Shown here: positions 7,713 to 16,109 of the stretch, one piece after another
How the letters are laid out: each line of letters begins with the position of its first letter
How positions within the stretch are numbered: position 1 is the stretch's first letter
Assembly: GCF_050433385.1 (NCBI RefSeq)
Contig: NZ_JBNPXI010000035.1
Location: forward strand, 1-33,408
Direction: 5' to 3'
Length of the DNA: 33,408 nt
Origin: Brassicibacter mesophilus
GTDB lineage: Bacteria; Bacillota; Clostridia; Tissierellales; Proteiniboraceae
Position numbers and translations under genes: made by a program
Notes under the pieces: generated by a model
Seen by the model: the letters and a program-made list of their open reading frames with translations, nothing else
Databases searched by the model: none
Told to the model about the DNA's origin: nothing

Positions 7713-7970
7713 CTACCTATATAATAAATTAAAAAAAGTCTTCAATTTGTCTTTATCATTATCTGACAAATGATGCCATCTTATACCTTGAATAGCACCT
7801 TCTAATCCATATAATCTATTTATACACGCTGTACTATCAATAAGTCTGATTTTTTTGAATGCTTCTTCACTTCCTATTTGAATAAGCTGTTCGCTGGTTT
7901 CAATACCAACCGCTTTTAATTGTCTTTCTAATTCCTTACCTATATTAGGCATATCACTTAGTTTACTCAT
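7713..7970 (-). CDS. TfoX/Sxy C-terminal domain protein
   Basis: An 85-residue protein consisting only of the TfoX C-terminal domain, a helix-hairpin-helix-type fold. Diagnostic pieces are LSDMPNIGKELERQLKAVGI, ETSEQLIQIGSEEAFKKIR, CINRLYGLEGAIQGIRWHHL. In gammaproteobacteria full-length Sxy/TfoX activates competence genes; stand-alone copies are common in Firmicutes and their role is not established. AGGGGAG precedes the ATG at a long spacing of about 11 bases. Between the permease promoter and the Sir2 gene it appears monocistronic. Confidence 0.85.
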   Translation of the reverse strand: MSKLSDMPNIGKELERQLKAVGIETSEQLIQIGSEEAFKKIRLIDSTACINRLYGLEGAIQGIRWHHLSDNDKDKLKTFFNLLYR

Positions 7971-8075
7971 GTTATCATCTTCTCCCCTATTTTTCAGTTT
8001 GCCTCTTCAGCGTAAGTTATCATGTAATCTATCCTATTTTTTAAATTTAATTTTATTTTGAAGCAAAAGACATTA

Positions 8076-8672
8076 CTAAATACTTTTAAGATATCTTGGA
8101 ACTTCCTTTTCTGAATCCTTGTTAATAATATGGATTTCCAGACCATCCATATGAGCTCTATTGACAAAATCATTTACTGTAGATGTATAAAAAGAAGTAC
8201 CAACTACTAAAACTCTTTTACAAGAGCAAATTAAGTCGATGGCTTCAAAATAATTTCGTATTTTATCTCCATACAATACTACATTGGGTTCGTATACTTC
8301 TCCGCATTTTTCACAATAAATTGATTTTTCAACTACATGAAAATCATGAATAGTTCTACACTTATTACATATAACGTAATCTAGGTTTCCATGGACCTCT
8401 AAAACATTTTTACTGCCTGCTTTTTTATGTAGCCTGTCAACATTCATAGTTATTATAGGAACCTCGTATTCAGCTAGTGCTATATGTGCTGCGTTTGGCT
8501 CAGCTTTTTCAACAGTCTTTTTCATGTTCAATAAAGCTTTATAAAATTCCTTTGTGTTCTCACTAAAATAATCTCTAGTCAGTTTGTCTCTTAAGTCACC
8601 CATTTCTTCAAAAGTTGGTATCCCACTAGCTTTAGATATACCAGCACCTGTAATAACAACTATATCTTTCAT
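8076..8672 (-). CDS. Sir2-family NAD-dependent deacylase, short form
   Basis: A 198-residue sirtuin. Visible motifs: GAGIS (residues 9-13) with GIPTF for NAD binding, NVDRLH (77-82), the catalytic histidine H94 in VHGNLDY, a four-cysteine zinc ribbon (C102, C105, C120, C123), NVVLYGD (130-136), and GTS (158-160). The family transfers acyl groups from lysine to NAD. It is shorter than the usual 230-250 residues and departs from consensus: GIPDFRG reads GIPTFEE, and TQNIDGLH reads TMNVDRLH, so substrate or activity may be altered. I chose the ATG at 8672, which has AGGAGA upstream and begins exactly at the family N-terminus; an ATG 84 bases upstream adds a non-homologous stretch. Confidence 0.85.
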   Translation of the reverse strand: MKDIVVITGAGISKASGIPTFEEMGDLRDKLTRDYFSENTKEFYKALLNMKKTVEKAEPNAAHIALAEYEVPIITMNVDRLHKKAGSKNVLEVHGNLDYVICNKCRTIHDFHVVEKSIYCEKCGEVYEPNVVLYGDKIRNYFEAIDLICSCKRVLVVGTSFYTSTVNDFVNRAHMDGLEIHIINKDSEKEVPRYLKSI

Positions 8673-8779
8673 ACTTAGTCTCCTTTCCCATATGTTACAT
8701 GCATTACATATTATAATATTTAGCTTTATAATATCATATATTATTAAGCGTTTCATCTAGCAATATCCATGTAAACAAC

Positions 8780-8830
8780 AAAAATCATGGATGGGCCAGT
8801 TCCGACAACTGTAATGTGTCCATGATTTTT
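8780..8830. terminator. bidirectional hairpin downstream of the glp operon
   Basis: Perfect 12-bp arms AAAAATCATGGA (8780-8791) and TCCATGATTTTT (8819-8830) with an inner CAGTT/AACTG stem. It lies 84 bases past the DUF1667 stop and ends transcription from the glp side. Confidence 0.75.
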
Positions 8831-8913
8831 AATCACTTTTATCCATTTTAAAATTTGATATTTTTGTATTTCTCGACAATTATTCTCCAGGAGATACTGT
8901 TTTTCTACAGAAA

Positions 8914-9285
8914 TCATATTCTATTCATGCTTCTCGATGCAACTAAGTTTATGCCTGTGTTCAATATGTTTTCTATTATGATATCTCCTACTTTTACAGG
9001 GGCTTCTATTTCTACTGAGTTAATTTCTTTCATGCACTCAAACATCTTATCTTTTGGTATACCTCCCTTAGTCACAACCGGCATTCTTTCTAGATGAGCT
9101 TTCTTAATCTTTACAGTAGATGTTAACACTCTAGTAGGGTTAATTATCTCCTTGATTCCGTATTCCCCGCCTTTTTTACAGCTATTACCTTGAACTATAT
9201 ATCCCTTTTCACTGTTCAAATCCTCAACTATTGTCAACCTACATCCCATGGGACAAACTATACATATTTTCTCATATCTTTTCAT
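8914..9285 (-). CDS. DUF1667 iron-sulfur protein of the glycerol-3-phosphate dehydrogenase set
   Basis: A 123-residue DUF1667 protein. The N-terminus has CIVCPMGCRL (C8, C11, C15) and a further cysteine in GNSCKKG, a likely iron-sulfur site; then NPTRVLTSTVKIKKAHLERMPVVTKGGIPK, the family core. DUF1667 genes nearly always follow the two FAD oxidoreductases of a GlpA/GlpB-like anaerobic glycerol-3-phosphate dehydrogenase, and it is inferred to be an electron-transfer subunit in place of GlpC. I place the start at 9285: AAGGAGG lies upstream, and the CxxC protein begins MKRYEK there. The coding region overlaps the end of the FAD oxidoreductase by 14 bases, implying translational coupling. Confidence 0.85.
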   Translation of the reverse strand: MKRYEKICIVCPMGCRLTIVEDLNSEKGYIVQGNSCKKGGEYGIKEIINPTRVLTSTVKIKKAHLERMPVVTKGGIPKDKMFECMKEINSVEIEAPVKVGDIIIENILNTGINLVASRSMNRI

Positions 9286-10552
9286 GCTTATGTCCTCCTT
9301 TGTCAACGGATACTGATATAACTGATATATCTTTTCTATTTATATCCTCAATATTAATCTGTATTTTCACCATCTCTCCTGGAGCTAAATGTTTCTTCTT
9401 TATTTCTTTGATAACTTTTTTATCTGCTTTTACTATTAGTTTTGTATTATTATATACATCATCCACCCTCATAAGCATATCTAAGCAATCTTCTATGTTT
9501 TCTAATCTTATTTTGTGGGGTACAATATATCTTATTCCCTCACCAGTCTTTGTTGAAATAATACTGCCATCTTCTTTTAATTCATCTTTTATAAATTTAG
9601 CAGCACTTTTACCTGCTTTTCTACTTTCTGCAGTAACGTAGTCTACTAAATCATGTACATGAACTATATTGCCACATCCAAAAATACCTTTTATATTTGT
9701 TTCCATTGATTCATTAACCATAGGTCCTCCTGTAGCTGGATCCATTTCTATTCCGACTTCTCTAGATAATTCATTTTCAGGAATCAAACCCACAGATAAT
9801 AAAAGTGTATCACACTCATAGAATGTTTCCGTCCCAGGTATAGGCCTTCTATTTTTATCTACTTTTGCAATAGTAACACCTTCTATTCTGTCCTTGCCTT
9901 TGATATTCACGACAGTGTGACTTAATAGCAAAGGTATATTAAAATCATCTAAACATTGTACTATGTTTCGAGTGAGTCCTCCTGAGTATGGCATCAATTC
10001 TGCTACAGTCTTAACCTCAGCTCCTTCTAGTACAAGCCTCCTAGCCATTATTAACCCAATGTCCCCAGAACCTAGTATTACCACCTTTTTTCCTATCATA
10101 TATCCTTCCATATTTATAAATCTTTGTGCTGCTCCTGCTGTAAATATTCCTGCTGGTCTAGTTCCTGGTATAACTAAAGCCCCTCTAGATCTTTCTCTGC
10201 ATCCCATAGCTAGTACTATAGCCTTTCCTTTTGTTTTTATAAAACCATCTCTTGAATTTATAGAGCTAACTATTTTATCCTTACTTATGTTAATCACCAT
10301 AGTATCAATCTTGTATTCAATACTCATTTCTTTTAATTCAGATATGAATCTTTCTGCATATTCTGGCCCCGTTAATTCTTCTTTAAATATATGAAGTCCA
10401 AATCCATTGTGTATACATTGCTGCAATATGCCTCCCAGTTCTTTATCTCTTTCTATAACTAATATCCTATCTATTCCGTTCCTTTTGGCCTCTATAGCTG
10501 CAGCTAATCCTGCAGGTCCTCCTCCGATAACAATAAGATCATATTCAAGCAT
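9272..10552 (-). CDS. FAD/NAD(P)-dependent oxidoreductase, glycerol-3-phosphate dehydrogenase partner subunit
   Basis: A 426-residue pyridine-nucleotide-disulfide-type flavoprotein. The FAD-binding motif is IVIGGGPAGLAAAIEA (7-22), a second nucleotide-binding motif GSGDIGL lies near 162-168, and GIFGCGN near 300 closes the FAD site. The segment GGILQQCIHNGFGL (41-54) is typical of the subunit that accompanies GlpA-like proteins in clostridial and Thermotoga glp operons. Proposed role: to accept electrons from glycerol-3-phosphate oxidation and pass them to NAD or a quinone-independent carrier. It starts 16 bases after the GlpA-like gene and overlaps the DUF1667 gene. Confidence 0.88.
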   Translation of the reverse strand: MLEYDLIVIGGGPAGLAAAIEAKRNGIDRILVIERDKELGGILQQCIHNGFGLHIFKEELTGPEYAERFISELKEMSIEYKIDTMVINISKDKIVSSINSRDGFIKTKGKAIVLAMGCRERSRGALVIPGTRPAGIFTAGAAQRFINMEGYMIGKKVVILGSGDIGLIMARRLVLEGAEVKTVAELMPYSGGLTRNIVQCLDDFNIPLLLSHTVVNIKGKDRIEGVTIAKVDKNRRPIPGTETFYECDTLLLSVGLIPENELSREVGIEMDPATGGPMVNESMETNIKGIFGCGNIVHVHDLVDYVTAESRKAGKSAAKFIKDELKEDGSIISTKTGEGIRYIVPHKIRLENIEDCLDMLMRVDDVYNNTKLIVKADKKVIKEIKKKHLAPGEMVKIQINIEDINRKDISVISVSVDKGGHKHEKI

Positions 10553-10568
10553 AAATTCACCTCCAGTG

Positions 10569-12005
10569 TTATTTAACTTTTGTCTGCCCTGTCAATATAT
10601 ATGAACCTTTATTATCCTTTAATATGTCTGTCATATCTACTCCTAGCTCTCTGGCTAAAATTTCCATAACCTTTGGCCCACAAAATCCTCCTTGACATCT
10701 ACCTGAACCAGCTCTTACCCTTCTTTTTATACCATCTACAGTAGTAGCTCCTGCCTTTCTTTTTATCGCATCAATGATTTCACCTTCAGTGATATTTTCA
10801 CATCTGCATATTACTCTGCCATATCTAGGATCTGTTTTTATTAATTCGGCTTTTTGATCGTCACTTAACTCCATAAACTTAACCACTTTTCTCCTATTGG
10901 GATTAAAATTCTCCTTTTCTTCCAATCCATTTGTTATATCATTTAATATTTCTACAACATATTCTGCAATCGCTGGAGATGAAGATAATGCTGGAGATTT
11001 CATTCCTGCAACATTAATAAATCCTTTTGCTTCATTTGATTCTTCTATGATAAAGTCTCCTGTACTTGACTCTGCCCTTAATCCTGCAAATGTTGTTATT
11101 GTCTTGATAAATGGTATTTTTTTAGACGTTTGCTCTGCTATCTTTTTAACATATTCAAGCCTATCAGCTGTAGTCTCTAGTTCTTCTTTACAATTTATCT
11201 TTTGTTTATCTGGTCCTACTATTATGTTTCCATGTACTGTTGGTGCAACTAGCACTCCTTTACCATATTTTGTAGGGCATTGAAACAAAACTTTATTCAC
11301 TATATCTCCTGCACTTTTATCTAGCAAATAATACTGTCCTCTGTATGGAGTTATGGTGAAGCTAGGGGATGACACCATATTGTTTATCTTATCCGCATAT
11401 ACTCCTGCACAATTTATGATATATTTTGTCTCTATTTCTTTGTCTTTTGTAATTACCTTATAACCTTCATTAAGCTTATTAATATCTATAACCTCACTAT
11501 TTAGAGAAAGCTCCACTCCATTTTCTAATGCATTTTCAGCTAACGCTATGGAAAGTTCCCATGGCCCAATGATGCCACAAGTTGGAGCATATAAAGCTCC
11601 TATGATATTATTATTTATATTAGGCTCCATCTCTTCCACTTTCTCTTTATCTAGTATTTTCATATCGGATATATTGTTTTGTTGACCTCTATCATACAAT
11701 TCTTCTAGCTTTTGCATATCTTCTTCTTCAAATGCAATTACCAATGAACCTATTCTTCTAAATGGCACATCTAGTTCTTTACATACTTTATCAAACATTG
11801 GATTTCCTAATGAATTAAATTTTGCCATATTTGTACCTGGTTTAGCATCGTATCCAGCATGTATTATTGCACTGTTAGCTTTAGTTGTTCCATTAGATAC
11901 GTCATTGTCCTTATCTATTAGTATCGTATTCAGTTTATACCTAGACAGCTCCCTAGCTATAAATGTACCAATAACTCCAGCTCCTATAATAGCAACGTCA
12001 TACAT
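10569..12005 (-). CDS. GlpA/GlpO-like glycerol-3-phosphate dehydrogenase with [2Fe-2S] BFD domain
   Basis: A 478-residue flavoprotein. The N-terminal DAO domain has VAIIGAGVIGTFIAREL (4-20) for FAD and KANSAIIHAGYDAKPGT (43-59), the substrate-side loop of GlpA/GlpD-like enzymes. The C-terminal part from about 400 is a BFD-like [2Fe-2S] domain with CRCEN and, after GSGR, C-x4-C (CQGGFC). It oxidises glycerol-3-phosphate to dihydroxyacetone phosphate. It follows glpK after a hairpin and precedes the partner flavoprotein and DUF1667 gene, giving the standard anaerobic glycerol operon. The alternative of a different 2-hydroxyacid dehydrogenase is less likely given glpK. Confidence 0.88.
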   Translation of the reverse strand: MYDVAIIGAGVIGTFIARELSRYKLNTILIDKDNDVSNGTTKANSAIIHAGYDAKPGTNMAKFNSLGNPMFDKVCKELDVPFRRIGSLVIAFEEEDMQKLEELYDRGQQNNISDMKILDKEKVEEMEPNINNNIIGALYAPTCGIIGPWELSIALAENALENGVELSLNSEVIDINKLNEGYKVITKDKEIETKYIINCAGVYADKINNMVSSPSFTITPYRGQYYLLDKSAGDIVNKVLFQCPTKYGKGVLVAPTVHGNIIVGPDKQKINCKEELETTADRLEYVKKIAEQTSKKIPFIKTITTFAGLRAESSTGDFIIEESNEAKGFINVAGMKSPALSSSPAIAEYVVEILNDITNGLEEKENFNPNRRKVVKFMELSDDQKAELIKTDPRYGRVICRCENITEGEIIDAIKRKAGATTVDGIKRRVRAGSGRCQGGFCGPKVMEILARELGVDMTDILKDNKGSYILTGQTKVK

Positions 12006-12057
12006 GAATAATCCCTCCTTGTATTAATTGTATAGATTTACAAATAAGATGTTCCTA

Positions 12058-12122
12058 AATAAAAAAAGTCGCACCAAACTAGTGCCAATATCTCATGGCC
12101 TACTAATTTGAGCGACTCTTTT
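12058..12122 (-). terminator. hairpin between glpK and the dehydrogenase gene
   Basis: Minus-strand AGTCGC...GCGACT base with a longer imperfect stem (12067-12117), followed by seven Ts. It lies about 45 bases after glpK, so it could end part of the glpK message or be controlled by antitermination. Confidence 0.7.
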
Positions 12123-12166
12123 ATCTCAGCTCTGTTATTAATTTGTTAATTTAATCAATGTATCTT

Positions 12167-13666
12167 TTAATCTTCTTCCCATTTTTTTGATCTTTCGATT
12201 GCCTTTTTCCATCCCATGTAAAGCCTTTGTCTTCTTTCATTTTCCATGCTTGGCCCAAACGTTTTATCAAGCTTCCATACCTTTGCTATTTCATCTTTGT
12301 CTTTCCAAAATCCTACAGCAAGACCTGCTAGATAGGCTGCTCCTAGGGCTGTGGTTTCAATTATTTCAGGTCTATCAGTAGGTACTCCGAGTATATCAGC
12401 CTGGAACTGGGTTAAGAAGTTATTTGACACTGCCCCTCCATCAACCTTTAGTCTTTGGAGGTTAATTCCAGAGTCTTGTTGCATTGCTTCAAGAACATCC
12501 CTAGTTTGATATGCTATTGCTTCTAATGCAGCTCTTATAATATGATTTCTATTAACACCACGAGTAAGTCCAACTAAACAACCCCTTGCATACATATCCC
12601 AATGAGGTGCTCCTAGTCCAACAAAAGCAGGAACAAGATATACTCCATTACTATCTTTTACTTTGGTAGCGAAATATTCGCTATCACTCGCCTCATTAAT
12701 TAACCTCATTTCATCCCTTAACCATTGAATAACTGCTCCACCCATAAATATGCTACCTTCCAAAGCATATTCAACTTTATTATTTATTCCCCATGCTATA
12801 GTTGTCAGCAATCCATTTTGCGATTTAATAATATCTGTGCCAGTATTCATTAGCATGAAACACCCAGTACCATATGTGTTCTTAGCCATTCCTGATTCAT
12901 AGCAAGCTTGCCCAAATAAAGCTGCTTGCTGATCTCCAGCTATTCCTGATATAGGTATCTCTGCTCCTCCAAATGTTTTTGAATCAGTCACCCCATAAAT
13001 TTCACTAGATGGTTTTACTTCTGGAAGCATTGAATGAGGTATATCGAGCTGTTTTAATATTTTTTCATCCCACTTTAATTCCTTGATATTATATAGCATT
13101 GTTCTAGAAGCATTTGAATAATCAGTTATATGAATTTTTCCCCTCGTAAGGTTCCAAAGTAGCCAAGTGTCAATATTTCCAAATAACAGCTCATTGTTCT
13201 CTGCTTTTTTTCGAGCACCCTCTACATTATCAAGTATCCACTTTATCTTTGTTGCAGAGAAATATGCATCAAGAACTAGTCCAGTACTTTCCTTTATATA
13301 GTCTTCAAGTCCTTTATCTCTTAAATCATCACAAATATTAGCTGTTCTCCTGCACTGCCATACAATAGCATTGTAGATGGGTTTCCCTGTATTTTTATCC
13401 CATACTACAGTTGTTTCTCTCTGGTTTGTAATTCCTATAGCTGCTATCTCCTCTGGTTTTACTGCAGCAGTCTCCAGTACTTCCCTTGCAACTCCACTTT
13501 GAGTACCCCATATTTCCATTGGCTCATGTTCTACCCAGCCAGCCTTTGGATATATTTGTTTAAATTCCTTTTGAGCCATGCTGACTATTTTACTATTATG
13601 ATCAAATAATATTGCCCTAGAGCTTGTAGTTCCTTGATCTAATGCTAATATATACTTCTTTTCCAC
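12167..13666 (-). CDS. glpK: glycerol kinase
   Basis: A 499-residue FGGY kinase that phosphorylates glycerol to glycerol-3-phosphate. Diagnostic stretches: ALDQGTTSSRAILFD (8-22), QKEFKQIYPKAGWVEHEP, GITNQRETTVVWDK, the FGGY-type C-terminal GGAVSNNFLTQFQADILG and TALGAAYLAGLAVGFW. Length and motifs match typical Firmicute GlpK. The start is the GTG at 13666, with AAGGGGG about nine bases upstream; no ATG fits. It heads the glp operon, is divergent from a TetR gene and has a 170-base leader with a terminator-like hairpin. The histidine used for HPr phosphorylation was not checked. Confidence 0.95.
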   Translation of the reverse strand: MEKKYILALDQGTTSSRAILFDHNSKIVSMAQKEFKQIYPKAGWVEHEPMEIWGTQSGVAREVLETAAVKPEEIAAIGITNQRETTVVWDKNTGKPIYNAIVWQCRRTANICDDLRDKGLEDYIKESTGLVLDAYFSATKIKWILDNVEGARKKAENNELLFGNIDTWLLWNLTRGKIHITDYSNASRTMLYNIKELKWDEKILKQLDIPHSMLPEVKPSSEIYGVTDSKTFGGAEIPISGIAGDQQAALFGQACYESGMAKNTYGTGCFMLMNTGTDIIKSQNGLLTTIAWGINNKVEYALEGSIFMGGAVIQWLRDEMRLINEASDSEYFATKVKDSNGVYLVPAFVGLGAPHWDMYARGCLVGLTRGVNRNHIIRAALEAIAYQTRDVLEAMQQDSGINLQRLKVDGGAVSNNFLTQFQADILGVPTDRPEIIETTALGAAYLAGLAVGFWKDKDEIAKVWKLDKTFGPSMENERRQRLYMGWKKAIERSKKWEED

Positions 13667-13752
13667 TACACTAATCCCCCTTCCCTATACGCTATTTATG
13701 AATTATTATAAAAATATATTCATAGTGTTTTCTAAATACTATGATAAACCCC

Positions 13753-13810
13753 ATAAAAAAAAACCACAACAAAGTTTTCTTATATTTCCATAAGATAGCC
13801 TGTGTGGTTC
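13753..13810 (-). promoter_or_regulatory. attenuator-like hairpin in the glpK leader
   Basis: Minus-strand AACCACA (13803-13809) pairs with TGTGGTT (13762-13768) around an inner CTTAT/ATAAG stem, followed by a run of nine Ts. Position inside the leader, about 90 bases before the start codon, fits GlpP-type glycerol-3-phosphate-dependent antitermination known for glp genes in Firmicutes. No glpP gene is in the window. Confidence 0.7.
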
Positions 13811-13845
13811 TCATCATCTCAAACCGAATATTTTTCTATGTTTTT

Positions 13846-13874
13846 ATTATACCATTACTGTAATACTTTGTAAA
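13846..13874 (-). promoter_or_regulatory. glpK promoter
   Basis: Minus strand TTTACA (13869-13874), 17-bp spacer, TATAAT (13846-13851). The -35 box lies in one arm of the inverted repeat shared with the TetR gene. Confidence 0.75.
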
Positions 13875-13904
13875 TAACAATTCCTTATATCTGAGTTATT
13901 TACA
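13869..13904. promoter_or_regulatory. 10-bp inverted repeat spanning both divergent -35 boxes
   Basis: TGTAAATAAC (13869-13878) and GTTATTTACA (13895-13904) are perfect inverted copies 16 bp apart. Each contains the TTTACA -35 box of one of the two divergent promoters. A TetR binding site is inferred. Confidence 0.5.
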
Positions 13905-13927
13905 GTTTTTTGATAAAATGCTATAAT
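13899..13927 (+). promoter_or_regulatory. promoter of the TetR gene
   Basis: TTTACA (13899-13904), 17-bp spacer, TATAAT (13922-13927). The predicted start is only a few bases before the ribosome site. Confidence 0.75.
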
Positions 13928-13948
13928 AAACTAATGGAGGTAGGTTAT

Positions 13949-14608
13949 ATGTCGACAAAGGATCAAATTTTAAAAGTATCTCTTAAATATTTTTTAACCC
14001 AAGGCTATGACTATACAACTTTAAGTCAAATTGCTGATGATATTGGTATAAAAAAGCCTTCTATTTATTATCACTACAAGTCAAAAGAAGATTTATTATC
14101 AAAAGGTATTGAATTAATTGTCAATGAGCTTAAGAATGTTTTATCAAAAGTAAATGATCCTTCAAAATCTACAAAAAAACAGCTTGAAGATTTTTTCGAA
14201 GCAATTATAGACTTTAACTCTAATCTTTCAGTACTAATTGGAAATAATTATAATGAACCAATTAATATTGAACAAATTTTTCAAATGTCATCAAATAGAT
14301 TTGAGAGTGTGTCTAAAACTATAAACGACTATTATGATTACTTGATTGGAGAAATTGAAAGAATCCTAAAAACTGGTCAAGCCCAAGGAGAGCTTAGGCC
14401 TTCATTGGATTATAAAACCACTGCAATCGAGATATTATCAAGAATTGAAGGCTTGATAGTGATTTCAAGTGTTTATAAAAAAATAGATTTATACTCTATA
14501 AGAACAACCTTATATGAAAATTTATGGACAAGCTTATGCAATCAAACACAAAATAAAAAAAGAAAAAATCTTAGTTTTAAAACCATTGATTTAGGCCGTA
14601 AATGGTAA
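13949..14608 (+). CDS. TetR/AcrR family regulator
   Basis: A 219-residue repressor-type protein. The N-terminal helix-turn-helix domain covers about 1-50: STKDQILKVSLKYFLTQGYD, TTLSQIADDIGIKKPSIYYH, YKSKEDLL, a textbook TetR domain. The remaining 170 residues form the helical ligand domain and are not recognisable. I chose the ATG at 13949, preceded by GGAGG at 13936-13940; the ATG 39 bases upstream overlaps the promoter. It diverges from glpK and the two promoters share a symmetric -35 region, so control of glp expression and of itself is plausible but unproven. A perfect terminator follows the stop. Confidence 0.88.
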   Translation: MSTKDQILKVSLKYFLTQGYDYTTLSQIADDIGIKKPSIYYHYKSKEDLLSKGIELIVNELKNVLSKVNDPSKSTKKQLEDFFEAIIDFNSNLSVLIGNNYNEPINIEQIFQMSSNRFESVSKTINDYYDYLIGEIERILKTGQAQGELRPSLDYKTTAIEILSRIEGLIVISSVYKKIDLYSIRTTLYENLWTSLCNQTQNKKRKNLSFKTIDLGRKW

Positions 14609-14638
14609 ATGCCAATCCTTTTGGATTGGCATTTTTAT
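14607..14638. terminator. bidirectional terminator between tetR and pepD
   Basis: Perfect 12-bp arms AAATGCCAATCC (14607-14618) and GGATTGGCATTT (14623-14634) with a TTTT loop, followed by a T-rich tail. It separates two convergent genes. Confidence 0.9.
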
Positions 14639-14653
14639 GACATAGAAACCTTC

Positions 14654-16102
14654 CTATAATCTTTTTAGCACTTCTAGTAAAAAGTTATAAACTCTTTGTG
14701 TAGAGGATATGCTCAAACGTTCTTTTGGAGTGTGAACATCAAACAGATTTGGACCTAATGATACCATATCAATATCACCTATTTTTTGTTTTAAGAATCC
14801 GCACTCAAGACCAGCATGAATTGCATCTACCTTTAAAGGCTTATGGTAGAGTTCTTCATAAACCGTTTTCATCAATTCTCTAATTTCTGAATCAACTTTA
14901 AATGGCCACGATGGGTAATCTGCTTCAAGACGCATCTCTGCTCCTACTAAATCACAAATCATTTGAATACGATAATTAATATCTTCTTTTAGTGATATGA
15001 CAGAGCTTCTAATAGCATTAAAAAATACCAACTTACCATCTTCTTCTCCTAATACTCCTAAATTATTTGAGCTTTCTACTAATCCATCAATGCTAGCACT
15101 CATAGTTTGAACACCGTTTGGAATTAAACATAGTAGATTTATAATCGCTGTTTTATTTTTATTCTCATACACTGTTTCTGGACAACTAACCTCTTTTAAT
15201 TCAATATTTAAACCTGGATCAGACACTTCAAATTCAGATTTTAATATTTTTTCAAAATCTTTTACTGTCTTATTCATATTTTCAACGTTATCATGACTTA
15301 TAACTATAGTCGCTTCTGATTTCTTAGGAATAGCATTCATCTTATCACCACCAGAAATTGAAGCAAGTTCAAATTCAATTTTATTATCTAACTTATTTAA
15401 TATTCTACCTAATGTTGTAATAGCATTCGATCTTCTTTTATTGATTTCTATACCAGAGTGACCTCCAATTAAGCCTTTTAACACTACTCTATAAGCAGTA
15501 TCATTTTCGGGAGCCTTTTTATCCAAATCAAGAGTAACTATATTATTAACTCCGCCAGCACAAGAAGCTAGAAGTACTCCCTCTTCTTCTGCATCTAAAT
15601 TTATCAAAATATCCCCAGAGATATTATTTGGATTTAAATCAAGTACTCCATCCATTCCAGTTTCTTCTGCTACTGTAAAAAGTGCTTTTATCTCTGGGTG
15701 TTCAAGAGTCTTATCTTCTAATATTGCCATAGCCATTGCAACTGCTATTCCATTATCTCCCCCAAGAGTAGTACCCTTTGCTTTGATCCAATCGCCGTCA
15801 TGCACAAGTGTAATTGGATCTTTTTCAAAATCGAATTCAATATCATCTTCTTTAACACATACCATATCTAGGTGTCCTTGAATAATAACTGTTTTTTTGT
15901 TTTCATAACCTGGTGTCGGCGGCTTTGTAATAATAACATTTGCTGATGGTTCTTGAATAACTTCTAATCCCAGACTTTTAGCAAATTCTACTACGTAGTC
16001 ACTTGCAGCCTGTTCATTACCTGACTCTCTAGGAATTCGTGTCAATGCCTCAAAGTGTTTAAAAACATTTTGAGGCTGTAAATTTGATAATACTCTTTCC
16101 AT
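14654..16102 (-). CDS. pepD: aminoacyl-histidine dipeptidase (M20 family)
   Basis: A 482-residue cytosolic zinc dipeptidase of the PepD type. Metal and catalytic residues are visible: H77 and D79 in QGHLDMV, D116 in GGDNGIAVAMAMAIL, E146-E147 in VAEETGMDGV. The second half has the lid/dimer domain with LIGGHSGIEINKRRSNAI, and the C-terminal histidine in LFDVHTPKERLSI. It hydrolyses Xaa-His and other dipeptides. GAGGTGA precedes the ATG. It is the last gene of an apparent operon with an OPT transporter, a PqqD-like protein and a membrane-anchored protein, placing it as the intracellular step of imported peptide use. Confidence 0.93.
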   Translation of the reverse strand: MERVLSNLQPQNVFKHFEALTRIPRESGNEQAASDYVVEFAKSLGLEVIQEPSANVIITKPPTPGYENKKTVIIQGHLDMVCVKEDDIEFDFEKDPITLVHDGDWIKAKGTTLGGDNGIAVAMAMAILEDKTLEHPEIKALFTVAEETGMDGVLDLNPNNISGDILINLDAEEEGVLLASCAGGVNNIVTLDLDKKAPENDTAYRVVLKGLIGGHSGIEINKRRSNAITTLGRILNKLDNKIEFELASISGGDKMNAIPKKSEATIVISHDNVENMNKTVKDFEKILKSEFEVSDPGLNIELKEVSCPETVYENKNKTAIINLLCLIPNGVQTMSASIDGLVESSNNLGVLGEEDGKLVFFNAIRSSVISLKEDINYRIQMICDLVGAEMRLEADYPSWPFKVDSEIRELMKTVYEELYHKPLKVDAIHAGLECGFLKQKIGDIDMVSLGPNLFDVHTPKERLSISSTQRVYNFLLEVLKRL

Positions 16103-16109
16103 AAGCTTA

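Noticed and set aside
9231..10394. Plus-strand open frames opposite the glp flavoprotein genes
   Set aside because: Antisense to well-supported genes, no ribosome sites, low-complexity hydrophobic translations.
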